This document shows, piece by piece, positions 56,222 to 63,900 of a DNA stretch of 64,000 nucleotides; within the stretch, counting starts at the first letter, position 1; each line of letters begins with the position of its first letter. Under the pieces are notes generated by a model, which was not told the DNA's origin, searched no databases, and saw only the letters and a list, made by a program, of their open reading frames with translations. This DNA comes from Chromohalobacter israelensis (lineage in GTDB: Bacteria > Pseudomonadota > Gammaproteobacteria > Pseudomonadales > Halomonadaceae). The position numbers and the translations under genes were made by a program. The stretch lies in the NCBI GenBank assembly GCA_000761475.1, contig JQNW01000001.1, positions 124,001 through 188,000 on the forward strand, read 5' to 3'.

Positions 56222-57643
56222 TTAACTCCTGCTCGGTGCGCGGTCGTCGCGCTCATCGTCGAAGGGAACGTGGGCGGCGGACATGGGCCGCGCCGGCCGA
56301 TCGTGGCTATCCAGCTCGTCGGTCTCGTCACGCTCGTCGAGCCCCTGGCGGATCACCTTGCACAGGTAATAGACGCCGGCGTAGAAGATCACGGCGTAGA
56401 CGACGATGTAGCCCAGCAGCGTGAACAGCACCATGCCGCCGCTCAACGAGGGCGTGATGGCATCGGCGTAGTCGAGCACGCCATAGATCAGCCACGGCGA
56501 ACGGCCGGTTTCGGTCACGAACCACCCCGCGACCACCGCCACGAACGGAGCCAGGCTCATGCCCTGCAGACCGCGCAGGAACCAGCGGCTGCGGTAGACG
56601 CGTCCGCCCTTGCGCAGCACCAGGCCGGCCACCGCGAAGGCGATCATCAGAAGCCCCAGCCCCACCATCACACGGAAGCTGAAGAAGGTGATCCATACTG
56701 GCGGCTGCTGCGCGGGCTCGAGCTGGTCGAGGCCCGGCACGACGCCGTCCGGGTCGTGACGCAGGATGAGACTGGCGCCGTTGGGAATGCCGATCTCGAA
56801 GCGGTTGGCCTGCAGATCCCGGTCGGGCAATGCGAACAGCAACAGCGGCACGTTCGACTGGGTTTCCCAGTTGCCTTCCATCGCGGCGATCTTTTCCGGC
56901 TGATGCTCCAGGGTGTTGAGCCCATGTTCGTCGCCGACGTAGGCCTGCAGCGGCGTCAGGATCAGCAATAGCCACAGCGTCATCGACAAGGCCCGCTTGT
57001 GAGCGTCGACATCGCGCCCACGCAGCAGGAACCAGGCACTGACGCCGGTCACCACGAAACCACCGGTCAAGAACGCCGCCAGCGCCATGTGCGTGAAGCG
57101 ATACGGGAACGACGGGTTGAAGATGGCCTCGACCCAGGAAGTGACGTGAATCACGCCCTCGCGAATCTCGAATCCTTGCGGCGTCTGCATCCAGCTGTTG
57201 GTGGCCAGGATCCAGAACGCCGAGATGAAGGTGCCCACGGCGACCATCAATGCGGCGAAGAAATGCACCGCCGGCGAGACTCGGTGGCGACCAAACAGCA
57301 GCACGCCCAGAAAGCCGGCCTCGAGGAAGAATGCCGTGACGACCTCGTAACTCAGCATCGGCCCGATGAAGTTAGCGGCCATCTGAGAGAAGTTGCTCCA
57401 GTTGGTGCCGAACTGGAACGCCATCACGATGCCCGACACCACCCCCATGCCGAAGACCACGGCAAACACCTTGGTCCAGAACAGCCCGAGGCGGTCCCAG
57501 ACACGATTGCCGGTGGTGACGTACAGGCCCTGCAGCACGGCGATGTAAGAGGCAAGCCCGATCGTGAAGACCGGGAAGATGGCATGAAAGGAAACCACGA
57601 ATGCGAACTGCAATCGCGACAGGAGAATCGGATCTAGCGCCAT
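56222..57643 (-). CDS. cydA: Cytochrome bd-type quinol oxidase subunit I (short Q-loop, CioA-like)
   Basis: This 473-residue heme-carrying subunit has the N-terminal heme ligand in RLQFAFVVSFH (His20), a second in YRFTHMALAAF (near residue 186) and the Met of FSFRVMVGLG. The quinol loop lacks the E. coli insertion, and GLNTLEHQPEKIAAMEGNWE is characteristic of the CIO branch. ATG 57643 follows AAGGAG; an in-frame GTG 7 codons upstream lies before that ribosome-binding site. It heads the cydABDC operon. Confidence 0.92.
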   Translation of the reverse strand: MALDPILLSRLQFAFVVSFHAIFPVFTIGLASYIAVLQGLYVTTGNRVWDRLGLFWTKVFAVVFGMGVVSGIVMAFQFGTNWSNFSQMAANFIGPMLSYEVVTAFFLEAGFLGVLLFGRHRVSPAVHFFAALMVAVGTFISAFWILATNSWMQTPQGFEIREGVIHVTSWVEAIFNPSFPYRFTHMALAAFLTGGFVVTGVSAWFLLRGRDVDAHKRALSMTLWLLLILTPLQAYVGDEHGLNTLEHQPEKIAAMEGNWETQSNVPLLLFALPDRDLQANRFEIGIPNGASLILRHDPDGVVPGLDQLEPAQQPPVWITFFSFRVMVGLGLLMIAFAVAGLVLRKGGRVYRSRWFLRGLQGMSLAPFVAVVAGWFVTETGRSPWLIYGVLDYADAITPSLSGGMVLFTLLGYIVVYAVIFYAGVYYLCKVIRQGLDERDETDELDSHDRPARPMSAAHVPFDDERDDRAPSRS

Positions 57644-57737
57644 GGCTGACTCCTTGAAGCCCACGTAGTCGAATTGTCATCGGAAATCGCCGGCGGTCGA
57701 TGCCGCAGCGCCTGGCCACCGCGAACGTCACCTGGCT

Positions 57738-57784
57738 TGTCTTAACAACGGTCTTGACAACAGCCTTGACAACGGTCTTGACGA
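57738..57784. repeat. 12-bp tandem repeats upstream of cydA
   Basis: About four copies of a 12-bp unit, readable on the plus strand as CTTGACAACGGT with variants (CTTAACAACGGT, CTTGACAACAGC, CTTGACAACGGT, CTTGACGACGCC). The repeat starts about 95 bases before the cydA start. It may be a series of regulator sites or a slippage-prone tract. Confidence 0.8.
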
Positions 57785-58112
57785 CGCCTGCCAATCACGC
57801 GGGTGACGCCGCAATCTGGACGTTGTTCTTTCGCCTCCGATGCCCTTTCATCGTAGAGGCTTTATGTAGTGTTAAAAAGCGCCATGGCGGAGTTTATCGT
57901 GTGTCGCGTTGCCGCAAGGCAAATTGTCGCATGTGCGTCTTTGTCGCGATTTCGACCTTCATGGAAATGACGCATGGCCCCCTGCGGACACGACGTGTCC
58001 ATAGCGTAGGCAGGTGCCTAGAGTATCGCCATGTTCTCGCGCGCCTGATGCGTTGGTCTAACGGAGAACGCCATCCTGCTTTGGTAGGGTAAGCGCACCA
58101 CAACAGCGCATC

Positions 58113-58138
58113 GTGAGTGCGGTCCATGCCGCACTCAC
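58113..58138 (+). promoter_or_regulatory. Perfect hairpin in the cstA leader
   Basis: GTGAGTGCGG (58113-58122), loop TCCATG, CCGCACTCAC (58129-58138): a 10-bp perfect stem that ends 8 bases before the AAGGA ribosome-binding site of cstA. No T run follows, so it is a leader structure rather than a terminator. Confidence 0.6.
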
Positions 58139-58156
58139 TACCAACAAGGATCACTC

Positions 58157-59914
58157 ATGAACGCTATCTGGATTGCCCTGTTCGGCGCCGTGTGTTTCGT
58201 GATGGGCTATCGTTTCTATTCGAAGTTCATCGCCGAACGCATTTATCGACTCGATGCCGACTTCCAGACGCCGGCGCACACCTATCGCGACGGCGTCGAC
58301 TACGTGCCCACCAACAAGTGGATTCTCTGGGGCCACCATTTCACGTCGGTGGCCGGCGCGGCGCCCATCGTGGGGCCTGCCATCGCGATCTACTGGGGCT
58401 GGCTGCCAGCCATCCTGTGGGTCGTGCTGGGGACCGTCTTCGCCGCCGGGGTGCACGATTTCGGCGCGGTGGTACTCTCCAACCGCCACAAGGGCCATTC
58501 GATCGGCACGCTGGCCAACAAGCTGATCGGACAGCGCGCCAAACTGCTGTTCCTGTTCATCATCTTGATCCTGGTGTTGATGGTCAACGCGGTCTTCGCC
58601 TGGGTCATCGCCAAGCTGTTCATCACCTTCCCGGCCAGTGTGCTGTCGGTCTTCATCCAGATCCCGCTCGCCGTGTGGATCGGCTACCGCGTCTATCGCC
58701 ATTCGGGCTCGATGCTGCTGCCGTCGGTGATTGCACTGGCCGTGATGTATGGCGCAGCGCTGCTGGCCAGCGAGATTCCCCTGCTGCAGATCGATCTGGT
58801 GAGCTGGTTCGGCGGTGCCGAGGCGCCGGTCGTGGGTGGCTTCAACGGCACCTCGATGGCCTTTCTGGTGTGGATCGTGGTGCTGATGACATACGTCTAC
58901 ATCGCCTCGACGCTCCCCGTCTGGAAGCTGTTGCAGCCGCGCGATTACATCAATTCGCACCAGCTCGTGGTCGGCCTGGCGCTGCTGTATCTGGGGCTGC
59001 TGTTCGGTGCACCGGAAATGACCGCCCCCAGCGTCAACGGCGAAGCGGACATCAGCTGGTACCCGCTGCTGTTCATCACCATCGCCTGCGGGGCGATTTC
59101 CGGCTTCCACGGCCTGGTCGCCTCGGGCACCACGTCCAAGCAGCTCGACAAGGAAACCGATGCCCGCATGGTCGGCTACGGGGGCGCTCTGGGTGAAGGC
59201 ATGCTGGCGATGATCGCGATCATCGCGGTGGGCACCCTGTTCGCCTCCGGTACCGATTTCACCGCGACGTATTCGAGCTTTTCCGCCGCCGGCTCCAACG
59301 GCCTGGGCTCGTTCGTGAAAGGCGCTGGCCAGCTTGCCGGCAATCTGGGCATTCCCGAGCACATGGGCTCGACCCTGGTCGCGGTGATCGTGGTGAGCTT
59401 CGCCGCCACCACGCTCGACACCGCCGTGCGCCTGATGCGTTACATCATCGCCGAGCTGGGCAACGAGTACGGCATGCCGGTGATCGCCCGCAAGCACGTC
59501 GCGACCAGCATCGCCGTCATCGCCAGCGCCGCGCTGGTCATCCTGCCCGAAGGCCCCAACGGCTTCGGCTCCGGCGGCTACCTGCTGTGGCCGTTGTTCG
59601 GCACCAGCAACCAGCTGCTGGCCGGCATCACGCTGATGCTGGTCTCGGTATGGCTCAAGCGCCAGGGCCGCCCGGTGGTCTTCACCCTGGTTCCCATGCT
59701 GTTCCTGCTGGTCATGACGCTGTGGGCCATGGGGCAGCAGGTGATCTTCACCTGGTCGGGCTTCGGCGATGCCGACCGCAACCTGCTGCTGTTCACCTTC
59801 GGCAGTCTGATCATGGTGTTCACGCTGTGGATCCTGCTCGAGGCGTCGCGAAGCTTCCGTCAGGGTGACCCGGCCGCGCAGCAGCAACCGCTGAGTTCCG
59901 ATGAGTCACGCTGA
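58157..59914 (+). CDS. cstA: Carbon starvation protein A, CstA family transporter (short form)
   Basis: This 585-residue inner-membrane protein has about 16 hydrophobic segments and the CstA core (YVPTNKWILWGHHFTSVAGA, then PIVGPAIAIYWGWLPAILWV and GTVFAAGVHDFGA). E. coli CstA and BtsT are about 700 residues; this is the shorter branch. Family members carry pyruvate or small peptides; the substrate here is not known. A perfect hairpin and AAGGATCACTC precede the ATG. The last 14 bases overlap the next small gene, so translation is likely coupled. Confidence 0.9.
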   Translation: MNAIWIALFGAVCFVMGYRFYSKFIAERIYRLDADFQTPAHTYRDGVDYVPTNKWILWGHHFTSVAGAAPIVGPAIAIYWGWLPAILWVVLGTVFAAGVHDFGAVVLSNRHKGHSIGTLANKLIGQRAKLLFLFIILILVLMVNAVFAWVIAKLFITFPASVLSVFIQIPLAVWIGYRVYRHSGSMLLPSVIALAVMYGAALLASEIPLLQIDLVSWFGGAEAPVVGGFNGTSMAFLVWIVVLMTYVYIASTLPVWKLLQPRDYINSHQLVVGLALLYLGLLFGAPEMTAPSVNGEADISWYPLLFITIACGAISGFHGLVASGTTSKQLDKETDARMVGYGGALGEGMLAMIAIIAVGTLFASGTDFTATYSSFSAAGSNGLGSFVKGAGQLAGNLGIPEHMGSTLVAVIVVSFAATTLDTAVRLMRYIIAELGNEYGMPVIARKHVATSIAVIASAALVILPEGPNGFGSGGYLLWPLFGTSNQLLAGITLMLVSVWLKRQGRPVVFTLVPMLFLLVMTLWAMGQQVIFTWSGFGDADRNLLLFTFGSLIMVFTLWILLEASRSFRQGDPAAQQQPLSSDESR

Positions 59915-60197
59915 TGACGACGGTTCCGTGATCGCCCTGTGGCGATCACGGTTGCGCCGCGCGATCCAGGGTTACGACGCGGTCCTGAGCTTGCCGCACC
60001 GGCGCGAAATCGCCCGGGAGCTTCAGGATGAGGAGGACCTCTTCATGCTGCTGTGCTTCTGCGACATGATGGGCATCCCCAATCCCGTCAGCGACATGAC
60101 CCTGGAGCTCTACCCGCACATGCTCGAGCGCTTCCATGAATGGCACCAGCGCCAAGGCATGCCGCGTTCGCCACTGGATGGTTTTCGCTGCTGCTGA
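59901..60197 (+). CDS. Small CstA-linked protein with C-terminal Cys-Cys (cory-CC-star-like)
   Basis: This 98-residue soluble protein (MSHADDDGSVIALWRSRLRR ... LFMLLCFCDMMGIPNPVSDM ... ending LDGFRCC) terminates in Arg-Cys-Cys. The small partners of E. coli CstA and BtsT (YbdD and YjiX) also end in RCC but differ in the rest. I recall a RefSeq family name 'cory-CC-star' for such proteins; function is not established to my knowledge. The 14-base overlap with cstA and proximity to the ArsA-like gene suggest a joint role. Confidence 0.75.
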   Translation: MSHADDDGSVIALWRSRLRRAIQGYDAVLSLPHRREIARELQDEEDLFMLLCFCDMMGIPNPVSDMTLELYPHMLERFHEWHQRQGMPRSPLDGFRCC

Positions 60198-60241
60198 GCG
60201 GCACCGATGACGCGTGGCACAACCGAGGAGAGATAGCCGAT

Positions 60242-61183
60242 ATGGCCAAGAGCCTTTTCTTCGGCGGCAAGGGCGGGGTCGGCAAGACCAGCTGCGCCAC
60301 CGCCTACGCGCTTGGCTGCGCGGCGGCCGGCTGGCGCACCCTGCTGGTCTCCACGGACCCGGCGCACAATCTGGCCGACCTGTTCGGACGCGCGCCGGGG
60401 CCGACCCCCACACGCATGCAGGCCGGCCTCGATGTCGTCGAACTCGATCCCGACCACGAAACGCAACGCTACCTGGAGCAGGTCAAGGCCACGCTGCGTC
60501 CTCTGGTCAGCGGCGAGCGCAGCGCGACGGTGTTTCGCCAGCTCGATCTGGCGCGGCACGCGCCCGGCACCGAGGAAGCCGCCCTCTTCGATGCCCTGGT
60601 CGGCCTGTTGCTGGATACCGGCGAGAAGTACGATCGGCTGATCTTCGACACCGCCCCCGGCGGGCACACGGTTCGCCTGCTGGCGCTCCCCGAGATCATG
60701 GGCGCCTGGGTGGAAGGCTTGATGCAACGCCGCCGCAAGGTGCGCAGCGACTACAAGGCGTGGCTGGGCGACGGCGAGGTGGTCGACGATCCCATTCAGG
60801 AAACGCTGATGCGTCGTCGCGGACGCCTCGCCGCCGCCCGCGAGCACTTGACCTGCCCTGCACACTCGGCGGTGATCCTGGTCGCCAACCCGGAACGCCT
60901 GCCGGCGCTGGAAACCGCGCGCACCCGCGAGCTGCTCGAAAGCCATGGCCTGCACGTCGGCGCCGTGGTGATCAACAAGTGCCTGCCCGCCGAGGTCGAC
61001 AGCCAATGGCTCGCCAACTGGCGCGAGGAACAACGCCCCTGGATCGAACATCTCGAGGCGTCTTTCCCCGACCGCGAGCGCATACGCATCGACCACCAGC
61101 CCCATGCGCCCGCGTCCTGCAGCGACCTAGCCCCACTCCAGGAGGCGCTGGGCCGGCTCGCTCCCTGGCATGACCACGCCTAG
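60242..61183 (+). CDS. ArsA/Get3-family ATPase
   Basis: This 313-residue dimer-forming P-loop ATPase has the deviant Walker A GGKGGVGKTSCA (residues 8-19), Switch I STDPAHNLADLFG and Switch II FDTAPGGHTVRLLALPE, with VANPERLPALETARTRELLE in the region matching Get3's client site. Arsenite-binding Cys of ArsA are not visible, and there is no arsenic gene nearby; no CxxC dimer motif was seen. ATG 60242 follows GAGGAGAG. It lies 44 bases after the CC-tail gene, making a cstA-CC-ArsA cassette, and ends in a CTAG shared with the converging antiporter gene. Confidence 0.85.
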   Translation: MAKSLFFGGKGGVGKTSCATAYALGCAAAGWRTLLVSTDPAHNLADLFGRAPGPTPTRMQAGLDVVELDPDHETQRYLEQVKATLRPLVSGERSATVFRQLDLARHAPGTEEAALFDALVGLLLDTGEKYDRLIFDTAPGGHTVRLLALPEIMGAWVEGLMQRRRKVRSDYKAWLGDGEVVDDPIQETLMRRRGRLAAAREHLTCPAHSAVILVANPERLPALETARTRELLESHGLHVGAVVINKCLPAEVDSQWLANWREEQRPWIEHLEASFPDRERIRIDHQPHAPASCSDLAPLQEALGRLAPWHDHA

Positions 61184-62154
61184 CGCGTGCCGATCACGGA
61201 CATCACCAGCCACGCCGTATAGGCGATGAACGTGCCCAACAGCAGAGCAGCCTCCAGGCGGTTGATACGCCCCTGGCCTTTCCAGCCGATGCCGAACACG
61301 GTCAGCGCCAGGGTCAGGCCCGCCATGACCGGCCAATCCCGCACCAGGACCGCGCCATCGACGTCGATCGGATCGATGACACCCGCCAGTCCCACCACGG
61401 CGAGGGTATTGAAGAGATTGGAACCCACCACGTTGCCAAGAACGAGGTCGTGCTCGTTCTTGCGCACCGCACTGATCGAGGAAGCCAGTTCCGGCAGCGA
61501 CGTGCCGATGGCGACCACCGTCAACCCGATGACCAGATCGCTGACCCCGAATGCCGAGGCGATATCCACCGCCCCCCAGACCAACAGACGTGAACTGACG
61601 ATCAGCAGGACCAGGCCCACCAGGGTCCAGGTAATCGCTCGCTTGAGCGTCATCGCCTGGGTATCGAGGTCGGCCGTCGTATTGTCGGCGAGCGTGTCAC
61701 TGCCCTGCTGCCGGCCGCGTATGATGCTGTAGGTCAAGAAGGCTGCCAGCATTGCCAGCAGCAGTACCGCGTCCCAGCGCGACACGGCGCCGTCCTGAAG
61801 GCACCAGAGCGATGCCAAGGTCACCAGCATGAGCAACGGCAACTCCTGACGCAGCACTTGCGAGTGCATGATCAACGGGCTGAGCAGGGCCACGAACCCC
61901 ACGATCAAGCCGATATTGGCGATGTTGGAGCCATAGGCGTTGCCCAACGCCAGGCCAGGGTTGCCTTGCCAGGCGGAAAGCGCCGACACCATCAATTCCG
62001 GCGCCGAGGTACCGAGTCCGATGACCACCATGCCGATCAGCAAGGGCGACAATCCCAGATGACGCGACGTCGCGGCCGCGCCATCGACGAAACGGTCGGC
62101 ACTCCATACCAATACCGCCAGCCCGAGAGCGACGGCGATGATCGCCATTAGCAC
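61180..62154 (-). CDS. yrbG: Calcium/sodium antiporter, YrbG type
   Basis: This 324-residue membrane protein has ten helices in two inverted halves. Each half has the exchanger signature: VIGLGTSAPELMVSALSAWQ (first) and VVAIGTSLPELASSISAVRK (second), with GNAYGSNIANIGLI and GNVVGSNLFNTLAV. GTG 62154 follows AAGGAG by 8 bases and yields the family length; ATG 62148 is the alternative. Far longer in-frame extensions to 62430 lack this site. A strong hairpin precedes it in the leader. Confidence 0.88.
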   Translation of the reverse strand: MLMAIIAVALGLAVLVWSADRFVDGAAATSRHLGLSPLLIGMVVIGLGTSAPELMVSALSAWQGNPGLALGNAYGSNIANIGLIVGFVALLSPLIMHSQVLRQELPLLMLVTLASLWCLQDGAVSRWDAVLLLAMLAAFLTYSIIRGRQQGSDTLADNTTADLDTQAMTLKRAITWTLVGLVLLIVSSRLLVWGAVDIASAFGVSDLVIGLTVVAIGTSLPELASSISAVRKNEHDLVLGNVVGSNLFNTLAVVGLAGVIDPIDVDGAVLVRDWPVMAGLTLALTVFGIGWKGQGRINRLEAALLLGTFIAYTAWLVMSVIGTR

Positions 62155-62187
62155 GATAAAATCTCCTTGCAGCTGTATAGGGAATGT

Positions 62188-62227
62188 GTCGGCGCACGCC
62201 GGGGGTTCCTCCCCCGGCACCGCCGAC
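62188..62227 (-). promoter_or_regulatory. Strong leader hairpin upstream of the YrbG antiporter
   Basis: An outer stem GTCGGCG/CGCCGAC (62188-62194 with 62221-62227) and an inner stem GCCGGGGG/CCCCCGGC (62198-62205 with 62211-62218), separated by a small internal loop and capped by 5 bases, make a 40-base hairpin. It ends about 34 bases before the start codon. No U run follows, and no known riboswitch was recognised. Confidence 0.6.
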
Positions 62228-62523
62228 GTCAGGCTACTGACAAACATACGCATGTGAATGTACGCTGTTCGCTGCCTTGACACGCCTGATCGTCGATCCG
62301 CGTCGCCACACGCCACTCTAGATACCAGGCATTGAGGCAAAAGCATAGCGGAACGACAACGCTGCGAGTTGCTCAAGTTGCTATAGTAGCGTGAGATCGA
62401 TGGTACCGGCGGTAGGCAATCGATCAACACTCGAGTCCCCTTCGGGACTGGTGCGTTTGAGCCAACGGCTCATGCCACCACGCATCACGACCGACACCCT
62501 GGAATATCAACGCGAGACTCAGC
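62228..62523. other. Remaining intergenic interval yrbG - pqiA
   Basis: Together with the adjacent hairpin this makes a 369-base divergent region. It must hold promoters for both the antiporter and pqiA. CTATAGTAG (62382-62390) is the most promoter-like stretch. No gene or further repeat was seen. Confidence 0.35.
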
Positions 62524-63900
62524 TTGGCCGATACGTTTTCGTCACAGACCGCTCATCCAGCTCGCGTGCCGCACGTGGCGACGACACGTCATTCGCGGCG
62601 GCGTCTGCGCGCCTGTCACGAATGCGATCTACTGGTGGCATTGCCGGCGCTGAAGCCCGGCCAGAAAGCGGACTGCCCCCGCTGCGAGCACACCCTGGCC
62701 GTCCGCCATCACAAGCCCGCCGAGCGCAGCCTGGCCCTGGCCATCGGTGCGCTCATCATGCTGCTGCTGTCGGTAGCGTTCCCTTTCGTCAGCTTCGAGG
62801 CCCGTGGCGTCAGCAACCGTATCGAGCTGACCGAGACCGCCTCGACGCTGGTCGGTTTCCATGAGCCGTTGGTGGCAATCTGCGTGCTGCTGACCGTGAT
62901 CATTCTGCCTACGGTCTATCTGTGCGGCGTGATGTGGCTCTCGCTGGGTCTGCTGAGCCGGCGATTCCTGCCGCATTCGCGGGGTGTCGCCCGGGCGCTG
63001 AAACACCTCACCCCCTGGATGATGGCCGATGTCTTCGTCATCGCCGCCCTGGTGAGCCTGATCAAGGTAGCGGGCATGGCCGAGGTCAGCCTGGGCCTCT
63101 CTTTCTGGACGTTTTGCGCCTACGCCCTGCTCTTGCTGCTGACGACGCAGTCCCTCGATACCGACTGGATGTGGTTCTCGCTGGCCAGCGAACCCCTGGC
63201 GCCGGCGGGCGCACGCCCGGGTGAGCCGGCATCGCCGCAGGGGTTGAGCGGTTGCGCCACCTGCGGCCTGGTCAATCGTCTCGATGCCAACGGACGCGGG
63301 CACTGCCGACGCTGCGGTGAATCCCTTCACGCTCGCACGCCCCGCAGCCGTCAGCGCACGCTGGCCCTGCTGCTCGCCGCGGTGGTGATGTACATACCGG
63401 CGAATCTGTACCCGATCATGACCACCACGTCGCTGGGCAACAGCTCCCCCTCGACGATCATCAGCGGGGTCATGCTCTTCCTGCAGCATGGTGATATCCC
63501 CATCGCCGTGATCATCTTCACCGCCAGCGTGGTCGTGCCCATCGGCAAGATTCTTGCGCTGGGCTGGCTGTGTTACGCCGTCCGCCACCGGGGCGAACCA
63601 CTGCGCAATGTCACGCGCGTTCGCTTGTATCGCATCACCGAATTCATCGGCCGCTGGTCGATGGTGGATGTCTTCGTGGTCGCCATCCTGGTGGCATTGA
63701 TACGCGCAGGCGAGCTGATGTCGATAGCGCCCGGCCCCGCCGCGCTCTCTTTCGCCTCCGTCGTTGTCCTCACCATGCTGGCCGCGATCAGCTTCGATCC
63801 CCGCATGATCTGGGACGACCTTCCCGAAAAACCGAGGCGACGCGGGATGCCCCGCATCGCCGCCCTCGCTTCACCACGCAAGGAACCCGACGATGCCTGA
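62524..63900 (+). CDS. pqiA: Paraquat-inducible membrane protein PqiA
   Basis: This 458-residue inner-membrane protein is made of two repeats, each a zinc-ribbon-like Cys pair followed by four helices. The first ribbon is CHECDLLVALPALKPGQKAD-C and the second CATCGLVNRLDANGRGHCRR-C. The PqiABC system is an envelope lipid-transport complex. The start is TTG 62524 (MADTFSS); a GTG or ATG further in would cut into the first ribbon. It overlaps pqiB by 8 bases. Confidence 0.9.
   Translation: MADTFSSQTAHPARVPHVATTRHSRRRLRACHECDLLVALPALKPGQKADCPRCEHTLAVRHHKPAERSLALAIGALIMLLLSVAFPFVSFEARGVSNRIELTETASTLVGFHEPLVAICVLLTVIILPTVYLCGVMWLSLGLLSRRFLPHSRGVARALKHLTPWMMADVFVIAALVSLIKVAGMAEVSLGLSFWTFCAYALLLLLTTQSLDTDWMWFSLASEPLAPAGARPGEPASPQGLSGCATCGLVNRLDANGRGHCRRCGESLHARTPRSRQRTLALLLAAVVMYIPANLYPIMTTTSLGNSSPSTIISGVMLFLQHGDIPIAVIIFTASVVVPIGKILALGWLCYAVRHRGEPLRNVTRVRLYRITEFIGRWSMVDVFVVAILVALIRAGELMSIAPGPAALSFASVVVLTMLAAISFDPRMIWDDLPEKPRRRGMPRIAALASPRKEPDDA

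Larger units (their letters stand above)
57644..58156. promoter_or_regulatory. Divergent cydA / cstA control region
   Basis: This 513-base region serves both genes. It contains a short tandem repeat (57738-57784) on the cydA side and a perfect hairpin (58113-58138) just before the cstA ribosome-binding site, listed separately. The central part (57840-57960) is AT-richer and likely carries the promoters. No gene was found. Confidence 0.5.

Noticed and set aside
57738..57784. Repeats upstream of cydA as a CRISPR array
   Set aside because: Units are 12 bp and directly adjacent without spacers; no cas genes are present.
57372..57794. Open frame antisense-overlapping the cydA region, encoding VVKTVVKA repeats
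   Set aside because: It overlaps cydA in another frame, has no ribosome-binding site, and its repeats are just the 12-bp DNA repeat translated.
58151..59887. Long minus-strand frame opposite cstA (about 580 codons)
   Set aside because: Gln/His/Asp/Arg-rich translation without domains; typical shadow of a GC-rich gene on the other strand.
60233..60245. GCCGATAT just before the ArsA-like gene as a sigma-28 -10
   Set aside because: No TAAA-like box at the right distance, and it overlaps the start codon of the gene.
60242..61183. Arsenite pump ATPase ArsA proper
   Set aside because: Only one ATPase half, no recognisable arsenite-site Cys, and no arsB, arsD or arsR nearby; the Get3-like branch fits better.
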